DNA of 64,000 nucleotides. Source: Deltaproteobacteria bacterium (GTDB lineage Bacteria > Myxococcota_A > UBA9042 > PHBI01). The stretch is from assembly GCA_020632715.1 (NCBI GenBank), contig JACKFA010000004.1, positions 434,001 to 498,000 on the forward strand, given 5' to 3'. Shown here one piece after another: positions 33,959 through 43,673 of the stretch (position 1 is the stretch's first letter; every line of letters starts with the position of its first letter). Made by a program: the position numbers and the translations under genes. Under the pieces are notes generated by a model. The model was not told the origin of the DNA. It did not search any database and was given only the letters and a program-made list of their open reading frames with translations.

Positions 33959-34753
33959 TCAGCAGTCGTCCGGCTCGTTGGGGCCCGGGATCGGCGTCCC
34001 CGGCGCCACCTGGTCGAAGTCGAGCCACGTCAGCACGCCGTGGGCGGCCTTGAGCTCCTGCTTCGTCGGGCGCGCGCGCGACACGAGCATCCGGAAGCGC
34101 GACTTCAGGTGGGCGATGCGCTTGTCCGTCGCGTTGTAGCGCCGGTGCTGCGCCGAGCGCTCCCACACGCGCGCGAGGAAGGCGTCGATCTCCGCGCTCG
34201 TCGCCGGCGCCTCGACCCGCCCGTCGTCGCCCGTCGGCTCCGCGTCGCGGAAGGTCTTGTGGAGCTCGTAGCAGGCGACCTGCACGGCCGCCGCGAGGTT
34301 CAGCGACGCGAGCGTCTCCCCCGTCGGGATCCGCACCCGCGCGTGGCACGTGTTGAGCTCGTCGTTCTCGAGCCCCGTGCGCTCGTTCCCGAAGAGGAGC
34401 GCCACGCGCCCCTCCTGCACGCGCTCGAGGATGACCCCCGCCGCCTCGGCCACGTCGGTCGTCGGCGGCCCGACGTGGCGGTCGCGCGCCGTGAAGCCGA
34501 CCACGTACGCGCAGTCCGCGATGGCCTCGGCGAGCGTCTCGACCACGGGCGCCCGCTCGAGCACGTCCATGGCGCCGACCGCGCGCGCCTCGGCCTCCTC
34601 GTCCTTCGGCGGGCGGCGCGGCCCGACGATGACGAGGTCGTCGAAGGCCATCACCTTCATCGCGCGCGCGACGGCGCCGATGTTGCCCGGGTGGCTCGGG
34701 CGGCAGAGGACGATGCGGACTCGATCGAAGAGCTCTCGTGGGGCGCCGGTCAT
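33959..34753 (-). CDS. trmJ: SpoU-family tRNA/rRNA 2'-O-methyltransferase, TrmJ-like
   Basis: 264 residues from ATG 34753. SPOUT/SpoU motifs: 1, CRPSHPGNIGAVARAMKVMA (Asn and Arg of the catalytic site); 2, VALLFGNERTGLENDELN; 3, IPTGETLASLNLAAAVQVAC (Ser-Leu-Asn). A C-terminal helical extension (AEIDAFLARVWERSAQHRRY, LVSRARPTKQELKAAHGVLT) matches TrmJ rather than TrmL or RlmB. TrmJ methylates the ribose of nucleotide 32 in tRNA with SAM. The upstream in-frame codon at 34777 adds eight residues outside the fold. Divergent from the next gene by about 90 bp. Confidence 0.85.
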   Translation of the reverse strand: MTGAPRELFDRVRIVLCRPSHPGNIGAVARAMKVMAFDDLVIVGPRRPPKDEEAEARAVGAMDVLERAPVVETLAEAIADCAYVVGFTARDRHVGPPTTDVAEAAGVILERVQEGRVALLFGNERTGLENDELNTCHARVRIPTGETLASLNLAAAVQVACYELHKTFRDAEPTGDDGRVEAPATSAEIDAFLARVWERSAQHRRYNATDKRIAHLKSRFRMLVSRARPTKQELKAAHGVLTWLDFDQVAPGTPIPGPNEPDDC

Positions 34754-34842
34754 GCGCGCGGCGATAGCAGACCCCACCCGGGATGTGAAGGAGGCGCTTT
34801 TTGGTTTCCCTCGCGCCGGGGCTTCTGGGAGGGTACCGACCC

Positions 34843-35976
34843 GTGGGCAAGGTGACCGTCGATCGCGCGGCAGAGACGCTCCCGCTCCCGTCGAAGGACG
34901 GCGGCGGGAAGGGCGGAGGCGCGGACGACCGCCCGCGCGGCCTCGTCGCGCGCGTGAAGGGCTTCCTGAAGCGCCACAAGACCCTCTTCTGGTGGCTCCA
35001 CAGCTTCTACGCCCTCTTCCTCGGCTTCATGGTCATCCTCTTCGCCCAGAAGGGGTTCGACCACGCGCGCGTCCTCGCGGCCACGCTCGGCGGCGCGCTC
35101 CTCGGCATGCTCGTGCTCTTCCGGATCTTCGGCCAGGGCGCCGCGCAGAAGGAGAAGGTCGAGGCGTCGCGCGGCTCGAAGCTCAGGTTCCTCATCTTCA
35201 CGTATGTGCTGAAGAACCTGTACCAGCCGATGCTCTTCTTCGTGCTGCCCTTCTACTGGAAGGCGTCGTCGCTCGACTCGGTGAACGGCTGGTTCATCTT
35301 CGTCATGGGGCTCCTCGCGCTGCTCTCCACGATGGACCTCATCTTCGACCACTTCCTCATGCGCCACCGCGTGTGGGCCAGCGTCTACTACGGCCTCACC
35401 CTCTTCGCGTGCGTGAACCTCGTGCTCCCCGCGTTCCTCCCGAACCTCCGCACGGTCGTGACGCTCGGCTCGTCGGCGGCGATCGCCGTGCTCGGCTTCT
35501 TCGCGCTCCACTTCCCGTTCTCGGCCCTCCGCGAGAAGAAGACCTGGGCCATCCTCGCCGTGGCGGTGACGGTGTTCTCGGGCGGTGTGGTGCTCGCGCG
35601 GCGCGGGATCCCCCCGGTCCCGCTCTACCTCCAGCACGCGGCCGTCGGCCCGGAGCTGCTCCCCGACGGGCGCCTCGCCGTCGAGGTGAGCGTCGTCCAC
35701 GTCTCGAAGCTGAACGACCTCTACGCCGTCACCGACGTCGCCCTCCCGGGCGGCGAGGGCGACGACTTCGTGCACGTCTGGCGCTTCAAGGACGGCGACT
35801 TCGTCATGGAGACCAAGACCGACCGCGTCGAGGGCGCCCCGAAGGGGGCCGTCCGCCTGCGCTCGACGATGCCCCACGCCGCGCTCCCGGCGTCGCCCGC
35901 CGGCCGCTGGACGGTCGACGTCCAGACCGCCGACGGCCAGCTCGTCGGCCGCGCGCGCTTCGAGGTCATCGAGTGA
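34843..35976 (+). CDS. Membrane protein with DUF5924/DUF2914-like regions
   Basis: About 377 residues from GTG 34843, preceded by GGGAGG; a TTG at 34801 is less likely. An N-terminal Gly/Lys-rich stretch leads to RPRGLVARVKGFLKRHKTLF and seven or so membrane segments (HSFYALFLGFMVILFA, VLAATLGGALLGMLVLFRIF, MLFFVLPFYW, GWFIFVMGLLALLS, VYYGLTLFACVNLVLPAFLP, SSAAIAVLGFFALHF, AILAVAVTVFSGGVVLA). The C-terminal exported domain (VSVVHVSKLNDLYAVTDVAL, DDFVHVWRFKDGDF, VRLRSTM) resembles DUF2914. Role unknown; inner membrane. Confidence 0.7.
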   Translation: MGKVTVDRAAETLPLPSKDGGGKGGGADDRPRGLVARVKGFLKRHKTLFWWLHSFYALFLGFMVILFAQKGFDHARVLAATLGGALLGMLVLFRIFGQGAAQKEKVEASRGSKLRFLIFTYVLKNLYQPMLFFVLPFYWKASSLDSVNGWFIFVMGLLALLSTMDLIFDHFLMRHRVWASVYYGLTLFACVNLVLPAFLPNLRTVVTLGSSAAIAVLGFFALHFPFSALREKKTWAILAVAVTVFSGGVVLARRGIPPVPLYLQHAAVGPELLPDGRLAVEVSVVHVSKLNDLYAVTDVALPGGEGDDFVHVWRFKDGDFVMETKTDRVEGAPKGAVRLRSTMPHAALPASPAGRWTVDVQTADGQLVGRARFEVIE

Positions 35977-36000
35977 GGCGCAGGCGCGCGTGAACGACGT

Positions 36001-36333
36001 TCACTCGCCCTTCGGCTCGTCGCCGTCGACCACGTCGTGCACCCAGCCGTCGACCGCCACCGCCGATGGCAAGCCGATCGTCGACGCCGCGAGCGCCACG
36101 ACCTGATCGAGCGCCTGCGGCGACGCCCCCGCCGCGAGCGCCTTCCGCGTCGCCGAGTGCACCGCCCCCTCGCGCATCGCGCCGATCGCCACCGCGAGCT
36201 TCACGAGCCGCTTGGTCGCCTCGTCGAGCGGCCCCTGCAGCTCCGCCTCGCGCGCGAGGAGCCACGCGTCGCCGAGCTTCGGGTGCCGCGTCACGAACCG
36301 CGTATACGCCTTCGGCGGCTTCTTCCCCGGCAT
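36001..36333 (-). CDS. Carboxymuconolactone decarboxylase (CMD/AhpD-like) family protein
   Basis: 110 residues. CMD signature region LVKLAVAIGAMREGAVHSAT RKALAAGASPQALDQVVALA with the conserved His and Glu. The CxxC redox pair of AhpD is absent (REGAVH at that place), so it is not a peroxidase-type member but belongs to the EGAVHSH-type subgroup of unknown activity. It ends just before the convergent membrane-protein gene and is followed upstream by the acidic-protein gene, 1 bp apart, probably the same transcript. Confidence 0.78.
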   Translation of the reverse strand: MPGKKPPKAYTRFVTRHPKLGDAWLLAREAELQGPLDEATKRLVKLAVAIGAMREGAVHSATRKALAAGASPQALDQVVALAASTIGLPSAVAVDGWVHDVVDGDEPKGE

Positions 36334-36334
36334 C

Positions 36335-36844
<510 letters not shown>

Positions 36845-36945
36845 GGCTCCGTCCGGTCCGCGGCCGGCGCTCCGCCGACCTCGAACCCACTTCGCCACGC
36901 GGCGGCCGCCCCGTCAACACGCGGGGGCGCCCCCACCGACCGCGG

Positions 36946-38319
36946 TCACCCCGCCGCCGCCGGCTCCTCCGAGTCCCGCCGCGGCCGCGCCGCCTTCGCC
37001 TTCGTCGGCATCGGGTTCTTCGCGATGAAGTCGAGCACGTACGGGAGCCCCACCTGCACCGTGTTCAGCTGCGGCGCGAGCTGCGCCGACAGCGCGAACA
37101 TCATGATGGCCGCCCGCTCCACGTAGAACCACCCGAGCGGGTACTGGAACTGCCGCATCAGCTGCCGCATCTCCCGCTTCTTGAGCCCCGGGTCGAGCAG
37201 CTCCGGGTCCACCTTCGACAGGTCCTCGATGTTCAGGTTCAGGAGCTTCTCGAAGTACATCCGGATGGTCCGCTCGAGCAGGTCCCGGTCGCCGTCCTCC
37301 GCCACGAAGCCCATCGTCTCGATGCCCGCGAGGAGCTTCGAGCCGTCCCGCGTCATGTAGCCCGACAGGACGGTCAGCATGCCGTCGACGAGGTTGTCGC
37401 GCACCTCGCTGGCCGACCCCAGGTCGAGGACCACGATGCGCGGCTGCCCCTCGGGTCCGCGCTGCACGAAGAAGTTCCCCGGGTGCGGGTCCGCGTGGAA
37501 GAAGCGGTCGTAGAAGAGCTGCTTGTAGAACATCCGCACGAGCTTCGTCGCGACGGCGTCCATCGACAGCCCGAGCCCGTCCATGGCCGCGCGGTCGCTG
37601 ATCTTCACCCCCTCCATGAACGACATCGTCAGCACGTCGTGCGTCGACATCGCGTGCACGACCTCGGGGAAGAGCACGTCGGGATCGCCCTCGAAGTTCT
37701 TCGCCATGCGCTCGATGCAGCGCGCCTCGTGCTCGAGGTTCGTCTCGCGGTCGAGCATGTCGCGCAGCTGGTCGAGGAAGCGGTCCATCTGCCCGAGCGG
37801 CACGAACCAGCGGTACACGCGCATCGCCCAGCGGATGACGCGGAGATCGATGCGGATGATGGTCTTCACGTTCGGGTAGAGGATCTTCACCGCGACCTTC
37901 CGCCCGTCGTGCGTGAGCGCCGCGTGCACCTGCCCGAGCGACGCCGCCGCCACCGGCGTGTGCTCGATGCTCGCGAACGCCTCCTCCGGGTCCTTCCCGA
38001 GCGACGCGCGCACCGAGCGCGAGATCTTCCGCCACGGCTGCGCCGGCACCTGGTCCTGCAGCGCCTCGAGCTCCTTCACGAACGCCGCCGGCAGGAACGT
38101 CCCCATGATGGAGAGCACCTGCCCCATCTTGATGTACACGCCGCGGAGCCGCACGATGCCCTTGTAGAGCCGCCGCGAGTTGCGCGCGTGCACGCGGTCC
38201 CAGCGGGCCACGAAGCGCTTCTTCCCGAAGACCTTCTGCAGGCCCATCTGAAACAGGTAGCTCGCCAGGATGATCCCGAAGGCCCACGACGCGCGGATGA
38301 GACGGATGAATGCCCACAT
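36946..38319 (-). CDS. ABC1/AarF/UbiB-family atypical protein kinase-like protein
   Basis: 457 residues. UbiB hallmarks: RGVYIKMGQVLSIMGTFLP (KxGQ motif, about 60-78), Ala-rich nucleotide loop VAAASLGQVHAALTHDGRKV AVKILYP, ExD-containing region, FHADPHPGNFF (about 285) and VVLDLGSASEV (DxG metal site). The C-terminal part carries a hydrophobic stretch (GWFYVERAAIMMFALSAQL). Family members support isoprenoid-quinone or other lipid synthesis and have ATPase rather than protein-kinase activity. An N-terminal helix (IRASWAFGIILASYLFQMGL) suggests membrane attachment. Start overlaps that of the divergent gene at 38310 by 10 bp. Confidence 0.9.
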   Translation of the reverse strand: MWAFIRLIRASWAFGIILASYLFQMGLQKVFGKKRFVARWDRVHARNSRRLYKGIVRLRGVYIKMGQVLSIMGTFLPAAFVKELEALQDQVPAQPWRKISRSVRASLGKDPEEAFASIEHTPVAAASLGQVHAALTHDGRKVAVKILYPNVKTIIRIDLRVIRWAMRVYRWFVPLGQMDRFLDQLRDMLDRETNLEHEARCIERMAKNFEGDPDVLFPEVVHAMSTHDVLTMSFMEGVKISDRAAMDGLGLSMDAVATKLVRMFYKQLFYDRFFHADPHPGNFFVQRGPEGQPRIVVLDLGSASEVRDNLVDGMLTVLSGYMTRDGSKLLAGIETMGFVAEDGDRDLLERTIRMYFEKLLNLNIEDLSKVDPELLDPGLKKREMRQLMRQFQYPLGWFYVERAAIMMFALSAQLAPQLNTVQVGLPYVLDFIAKNPMPTKAKAARPRRDSEEPAAAG

Positions 38320-38885
38320 GGCCCGGTGATATAGGCGATATCGCCCACCCGGGGGAAGGGCGGGGGCGCCGACGCGCCCGCCGCGCCGCCCTCGCGCTCG
38401 TCGCCGTCGCCGCGCTCGGCGCCGCCCCGGCCTGCGTCGTCGGCCCCAAGGACGACGGCGTCCCCGTCAGCGTCCGCTGCCCCGCGACCTGCGGCGGCCC
38501 GCTGCTCGACGCGCTCTCCGCCGCCCTCGGCCGCCCCGTCGCCGACCGCGGCGGGCGCGTCGCGCTCTCGCTCACCCCGGCCGACCTCGCGCCCCTCCGC
38601 CGCGTCGCCCAGAACCCGGTCGACAAGCTCCGCCGCCTCGACGCCGACCTCGACCTGCGCGACGGCGGCGCCCGCGGCCGCGTCGACGCCCGCTTCGCCG
38701 TGCGCGACGTCGCCCAGAGCGTCGCCTCCGGCCTCCGCCTCGGCCTCCGCTTCTTCGCCCCCGCGAGCGTCCGCGCCGGCGTCGCGGCGACCGCCGACGG
38801 CGAGCACCTCCGCCTCGACCTCGACCTCGATCGCGACGGCGTCACCTGGCTCCTCGCCGCCATCTCCCCCTACCTGCGGCGCTGA
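38310..38885 (+). CDS. Hypothetical exported protein
   Basis: 191 residues if started at ATG 38310; no other start exists in frame before the hydrophobic segment (RRAALALVAVAALGAAPAC). That segment looks like a signal peptide, possibly lipoprotein (APAC-VVGPKDD). The mature part contains CPATCGGPLLDALSAALG, then an acidic/Arg amphipathic region (KLRRLDADLDLRDGGARG, RLDLDLDRDGVTWLLAAISP). No family recognised. The 10-bp overlap with the UbiB start means the true start may be misplaced. Confidence 0.5.
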   Translation: MPTWPGDIGDIAHPGEGRGRRRARRAALALVAVAALGAAPACVVGPKDDGVPVSVRCPATCGGPLLDALSAALGRPVADRGGRVALSLTPADLAPLRRVAQNPVDKLRRLDADLDLRDGGARGRVDARFAVRDVAQSVASGLRLGLRFFAPASVRAGVAATADGEHLRLDLDLDRDGVTWLLAAISPYLRR

Positions 38886-38961
38886 ACCGCCCCGCGCTGG
38901 CCTCCCGGCCCCCGCGCGCTTATGGTCGCGCCCCACCCGAGAGAACCGCCGGAGAGACCCG

Positions 38962-40422
38962 ATGGCCGTCGCCGCCCAGCACGCCCCCGACCCGCAGAGC
39001 GCCGACGCGCTCGTCCGCGCCGCCTTCGACCAGCTGAAGCTCGGCTATCGCGAGTCCGGCGGGCTCACCTACGCCCAGCGCGTCGACGCGCTCGACCGCC
39101 TGATCGACGCCATGCGCCGCTGGGAGGATCGCGTCGCCGACGCCATCAGCGCCGACTTCGGGCACCGCTCGCCGCACGAGACCGCGATGGCCGAGGTCTA
39201 CTTCGTCGTGAACCACGCGAAGTACCTGAAGAAGCACCTCAAGTCCTGGATGGAGCCCGAGAAGCGCGGCATCGAGGCCACCTTCCTGCCCGGGAAGAAC
39301 CGCGTCATCCGCCAGCCGCTCGGCGTGGTCGGCGTCATCGCCCCCTGGAACTACCCCGTCCAGCTCGCGCTGACCCCGCTCTCGGCCGCCATCGCCGCCG
39401 GGAACCGCGTCCTCGTGAAGCCGAGCGAGGTCACCCCGCGCACCTCCGAGGTGCTCGCCGAGCTCGTCGCCGAGCTCTTCTCCCCGCGCGTCGCGGCCGT
39501 CGTCACGGGCGACCGCGAGGTCGGCGTGGCCTTCGCGAAGCTCCCCTTCGACCACCTGCTCTTCACCGGCTCGACCGAGGTCGGCCGGCACATCATGAAG
39601 GCGGCCGCGAAGAACCTGACGCCGGTCACGCTCGAGCTCGGCGGCAAGAGCCCGACCATCATCCACCGCGACTTCCCCGTCGACGACGCCATGGAGCGCG
39701 TCGTCTGCGGGAAGCTCCTGAACGCCGGGCAGACGTGCATCGCCCCCGACTACGTGCTCGTCGCGCGCGACCGCGTCGACGCCTTCGTCGACAGCTTCCG
39801 CCGCACGACCGGGCGCTGCTACCCGTCGCTCGCCGACAACCCCGACTACACCTCGATCGTCTCGGATTCGCACTACGAGCGGCTCGAGGTCTACCTCGCG
39901 GACGCGACCGAGAAGGGCGCGACGGTCATCGAGGTGAACCCGGCCGGCGAGACGTTCGACGAGGCGGGGAGGAAGCTCGCGCCGATGCTCGTGACCGGCG
40001 TCTCCGACGAGATGAAGGTCATGCAGGAGGAGATCTTCGGCCCCATCCTCCCGATCGTCCCCTACGACACGCTCGAGGACGCGATCGCCTTCGTGAACGA
40101 GCGCCCGCGCCCGCTCGCGCTCTACTACTTCGACCGCGACAAGGACCGCGCCAGGAAGGTGCTCGAGGAGACCGTGTCCGGCGGCGCCTGCGTGAACGAC
40201 GTCATGCTCCACATCGCGCAGGACGACATGCCCTTCGGCGGCGTCGGCCCGAGCGGGATGGGCGCCTACCACGGGCGCGAGGGCTTCGAGACCTTCTCGC
40301 ACCGGAAGGCGGTCTTCAAGCAGGCGCGCTTCAACCTGACGTCGCTGCTCGCGCCGCCGTACGGCAAGAAGATCGACACGCTGCTCGACTTCATGATCGG
40401 CCGGAAGAAGAAGAAGGGCTGA
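38962..40422 (+). CDS. Aldehyde dehydrogenase, coniferyl-aldehyde-dehydrogenase-like
   Basis: 486 residues. ALDH motifs: GVVGVIAPWNYPVQLALTPL, AGNRVLVKPSEVTPRTSEVL, LLFTGSTEVGRHIMKAA, catalytic Glu in LTPVTLELGGKSPTII (about 224), nucleophile Cys in NAGQTCIAPDYVLV (about 258), EEIFGPILPIVPYDTLEDAI and MPFGGVGPSGMGAYHGREGF. The GQTCIAPDY and MGAYHG variants and the C-terminal basic/hydrophobic tail (LLDFMIGRKKKKG) match the coniferyl/fatty-aldehyde group, which oxidises long or aromatic aldehydes with NAD(P) and may sit on the membrane. It precedes a fatty acyl-CoA ligase by 108 bp, consistent with a fatty-aldehyde route. Confidence 0.9.
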   Translation: MAVAAQHAPDPQSADALVRAAFDQLKLGYRESGGLTYAQRVDALDRLIDAMRRWEDRVADAISADFGHRSPHETAMAEVYFVVNHAKYLKKHLKSWMEPEKRGIEATFLPGKNRVIRQPLGVVGVIAPWNYPVQLALTPLSAAIAAGNRVLVKPSEVTPRTSEVLAELVAELFSPRVAAVVTGDREVGVAFAKLPFDHLLFTGSTEVGRHIMKAAAKNLTPVTLELGGKSPTIIHRDFPVDDAMERVVCGKLLNAGQTCIAPDYVLVARDRVDAFVDSFRRTTGRCYPSLADNPDYTSIVSDSHYERLEVYLADATEKGATVIEVNPAGETFDEAGRKLAPMLVTGVSDEMKVMQEEIFGPILPIVPYDTLEDAIAFVNERPRPLALYYFDRDKDRARKVLEETVSGGACVNDVMLHIAQDDMPFGGVGPSGMGAYHGREGFETFSHRKAVFKQARFNLTSLLAPPYGKKIDTLLDFMIGRKKKKG

Positions 40423-40530
40423 GCGAACCGCCCGCGCGGCGCGGCGTCGGCGCCGCCCCGCCCGGATGACAGCGCGCCCCGGCCTGCGTTAGCTTCGGGG
40501 CTCCCCGTCACGCCCCCGAGGTCACCGCCC

Positions 40531-42471
40531 ATGATCGAGACCGGCCTGCACCTGCCCGTCACGGTCGTCGCCAGCGAGGCGCGCTCGCTCGGCGAGATGT
40601 TCCGCCTGCGCGCGCGACGGAGCGGCGACGCCGCCGCCATCTTCTCGAAGGACGGCGCCGGCCGCTGGCAGGAGACGAGCTGGCGCGGCTTCTACGAGGC
40701 CGCCGCGCGCGTCGCGGCCGGGCTCGACGGGCTCGGGCTCGCGCTCGGCGACAAGGTCGCCATCCTCGGCGACACGAAGGCGCCGTGGGCCATCCACGAC
40801 ATGGGCGCGCAGCTCGGCGGCTACGTGACGCTCGGGATCTACCCGAAGCAGACCGTCGAGCAGGTCGCCTACCTCCTCGATCACAGCGACGCCCGCGTCG
40901 TCACGGTCGACAGCGAGCCCGAGGCGCGCACGGTCCTCGCCGCGCTCGCGGGCGGCACACCGAACCGGGTCGTCGCCGTCATCCCCTGGACGGCCGCCCT
41001 CTACGAGCGCCTGAAGGACGCCGACCCGCGCGTCACGTCGCCCTCGGTCTTCGAGGGCGCGCCGCTCTCCGAGGCGGCCATCGACAAGCGCCTCGACGCG
41101 ATCGAGCCCGACGACACCGCCATCTTCATCTACACCTCCGGCACGACCGGCCCGCCGAAGGGCGCCATGATCGCGCACCGGAGCATCCTCGCGCTCCTCG
41201 CGTCCCAGGAGGACTACCTCGAGTTCTTCCAGGACGACGTCTCGCTCAGCTTCCTCCCGATGGCGCACGCGGCCGAGCGGGTCCTCGCGTTCTACGGGCG
41301 GATCAGCACGGGGGTCGCGACGGCCTACGCGTCGAGCACGGCGGCCGTCCTCGAGGAGCTCCGCGAGGTCGGCCCCACCTTGTTCGGCTCGGTCCCGCGC
41401 ATCTTCGAGAAGGCGCACGCCAAGGTCTACGGCGAGCTCGAGAAGAAGCCGGCGGCCGTGCGGCGGCTCTTCGCCTGGGCGGTGAAGGTCGGCACGGAGC
41501 GCGTGCGGCGCGAGCTCGCCGGGGAGCCGCTCACCCCCTGGCTGCGCGCGCAGGACGCCCTCGCCGACCGCCTCGTCTGGAAGAAGGTGCGCGCCGCGTT
41601 CGGCGGGCGGATCCGCTTCTTCGTGACGGGGGCCGCGCCCATCGCGCGGCAGATCCTCGAGTTCTTCTGGGCCGCGCGCCTCCCCATCTTCGAGGCCTAC
41701 GGCATGACCGAGGCCACCGTCATCACGCACATCAACCGCCCGGGAGGCACGCGCCTCGGGAGCGTCGGCCAGATCATCGCGCCGATGGAGCAGCGCCTCG
41801 CCGACGACGGCGAGATCCTCCTCCGCGGCCCCTTCCTCTTCAAGGGCTACTACAAGGACGACGCCGCCACCGCGCGCGCCATCGTCGACGGCTGGCTCCA
41901 CACGGGCGACGTCGGGCAGATCGACGGCGACGGCTACGTCACCATCACCGACCGCAAGAAGCACCTCATCATCACGGCGGGCGGCAAGAACATCGCGCCG
42001 GCCAACATCGAGAAGGCCCTCCGCGAGACGACGCCGCTCATCAGCCAGGTCCACGCCCACGGCGACCGCCGCAACTTCGTGTCCGCGCTGGTCGCGCCGA
42101 GCCCGGTCGAGACGCTCGAGTTCGGCGCCAAGGAGGGCGCGGTGTCGAAGGCGGACGTCGACGCCCACACGAAGGCGCTCCTCGCGAACCCGACGGGGCG
42201 CAGCGCGGAGCTCGAGGCGGCGATGGCGAAGGTCGTGGCGCTGCCGGCGTTCCAGGCGGCCATCAAGGCGGCTGTCGCGCGCGGCAACGCGAACCTGAGC
42301 CAGGTCGAGAAGGTGCGGAAGTTCGCGATCCTCGACCGCGACTTCAGCCAGGAGCACGGCGAGATGACGCCGACCATGAAGCTGAAGCGTAAACAGATCG
42401 AGGACTTGCACCGCGCCACCTTCGATCGCCTCTACAGCGAGCCCGGCTTCGGCATCGAGCCGACGGCTTAG
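40531..42471 (+). CDS. Long-chain fatty acid-CoA ligase (AMP-forming)
   Basis: 646 residues. ANL-superfamily motifs: P-loop IFIYTSGTTGPPKGAMIAHR (about 195-215), FLPMAHAAERVLAFYGRI, FFVTGAAPIARQILEFFWAA, IFEAYGMTEATVITHINRPG (A5), GWLHTGDVGQIDGDGYVTIT (A8) and DRKKHLIITAGGKNIAPANI (A8 end), with the basic C-terminal domain. Activates fatty acids to acyl-CoA with ATP. Starts at ATG 40531. A CDF transporter follows 15 bp after the stop, with AGGAG before its ATG, so the two are probably co-transcribed. Confidence 0.92.
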   Translation: MIETGLHLPVTVVASEARSLGEMFRLRARRSGDAAAIFSKDGAGRWQETSWRGFYEAAARVAAGLDGLGLALGDKVAILGDTKAPWAIHDMGAQLGGYVTLGIYPKQTVEQVAYLLDHSDARVVTVDSEPEARTVLAALAGGTPNRVVAVIPWTAALYERLKDADPRVTSPSVFEGAPLSEAAIDKRLDAIEPDDTAIFIYTSGTTGPPKGAMIAHRSILALLASQEDYLEFFQDDVSLSFLPMAHAAERVLAFYGRISTGVATAYASSTAAVLEELREVGPTLFGSVPRIFEKAHAKVYGELEKKPAAVRRLFAWAVKVGTERVRRELAGEPLTPWLRAQDALADRLVWKKVRAAFGGRIRFFVTGAAPIARQILEFFWAARLPIFEAYGMTEATVITHINRPGGTRLGSVGQIIAPMEQRLADDGEILLRGPFLFKGYYKDDAATARAIVDGWLHTGDVGQIDGDGYVTITDRKKHLIITAGGKNIAPANIEKALRETTPLISQVHAHGDRRNFVSALVAPSPVETLEFGAKEGAVSKADVDAHTKALLANPTGRSAELEAAMAKVVALPAFQAAIKAAVARGNANLSQVEKVRKFAILDRDFSQEHGEMTPTMKLKRKQIEDLHRATFDRLYSEPGFGIEPTA

Positions 42472-42486
42472 CCGGTCAGGAGCCGC

Positions 42487-43422
42487 ATGTCGTCCGAGTC
42501 CGGGCACGCCTCGCCCACCGCCCACATCATCCAGTCGCTCCTCGCGAACCTCGGCATCGTCATCGCGAAGGGGATCGCCGCCGCCTTCACGGGGTCGGGC
42601 GCGATGCTCGCGGAGACCATCCACTCCTTCGCGGACTGCGGCAACCAGCTGCTCCTGCTCATGGGGGTGAAGCGCGCCGCGGCGCCGCCCGACCCGAGCC
42701 ACCCGCTCGGCTACGGGCGGAACCTCTACTTCTGGTCGTTCATGGTGGCGCTCCTGCTCTTCGTCGGCGGCGGCGTGTTCTCCGTGTACGAGGGGATCCA
42801 CAAGATCGGCGAGCCCGAGCCGGTCGAGAACCTCGCGGTCGGGCTCGTGGTGCTCGGGATCTCGCTCGCCCTCGAGGGGTGGTCGACGCTCTCGAACATC
42901 CGGGAGATCAACAAGCGGCGCGGCCCGAAGGGCTTCTTCCGCTACCTCGTCGACACCAAGGACAGCGACCTCATCGTGGTCTTCGGCGAGAACTCGGCGG
43001 CCGTGCTGGGCCTGGGCTTCGCGTTCGCGGCCATGCTCCTCGCGTCGGCCACGGGCGACGGCCGCTGGGACGGCGCCGGCTCGCTCCTCATCGGGCTCGT
43101 CCTCATCGGGGTCGCCGTGTTCCTCGCGGTCGAGGTGAAGTCGCTGCTCGTCGGGGAGTCGGCCGACCCGGGCGTCGAGGCCGCGGCGCGCGCCGCCGCA
43201 GGGGAGGACCCGCGCATCACGCGCGTGCTCAACTGCATCACCGTGCAGCAGGGCCCCGGCGAGGTGCTCGTGGCCATCAAGATCGCGGTCGACGAGGCCA
43301 TCGCCGTGAACGAGCTCTGCCGCCTCATCAACGAGCTCGAGGTGCGCCTCCGGAGCGCGCGCCCCGACGCGAGGTGGGTCTTCGTGGAGCCGGACATCCC
43401 GCGCGACCGCCTCCCGACCTGA
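42487..43422 (+). CDS. Cation diffusion facilitator (CDF) transporter
   Basis: 311 residues. Membrane segments: LLANLGIVIAKGIAAAF, the metal-site helix LAETIHSFADCGNQLLLLMG (His-x3-Asp), HPLGYGRNLYFWSFMVALLL, LGISLALEGW, and the helix with FGENSAAVLGLGFAFAAMLL, where the second site has Glu-Asn instead of His/Asp-x3-Asp. The C-terminal cytoplasmic domain (VKSLLVGESADPGVEAAARA, DEAIAVNELCRLINELE) is typical. Closest in style to the ZnT9/MMT1 group. Exports Zn, Mn or Fe against protons; the metal is not deducible. Confidence 0.9.
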   Translation: MSSESGHASPTAHIIQSLLANLGIVIAKGIAAAFTGSGAMLAETIHSFADCGNQLLLLMGVKRAAAPPDPSHPLGYGRNLYFWSFMVALLLFVGGGVFSVYEGIHKIGEPEPVENLAVGLVVLGISLALEGWSTLSNIREINKRRGPKGFFRYLVDTKDSDLIVVFGENSAAVLGLGFAFAAMLLASATGDGRWDGAGSLLIGLVLIGVAVFLAVEVKSLLVGESADPGVEAAARAAAGEDPRITRVLNCITVQQGPGEVLVAIKIAVDEAIAVNELCRLINELEVRLRSARPDARWVFVEPDIPRDRLPT

Positions 43423-43673
43423 GCGACGCCGCCGGCCGATCGCCTGGACCGCGCGGTATCGGCGGGTGACGCGGCGCGTCACGGCGCGGATTGTTTCACG
43501 GCCCGCGGGAACCTGGACGCGCCTACGATGCAGATCGTCGGCCTGACGCGCGGGTCTGCGGCCGCGCTGGCGCGCGCTTTCCGCTTGCGCGCCGCGCCGC
43601 GCAGGCGCCTGATCGACGCTGCACGGCTTGCGGGTGCGTGCGCTCCCCGAAAAAGACCTGAACGAGGCCCGAC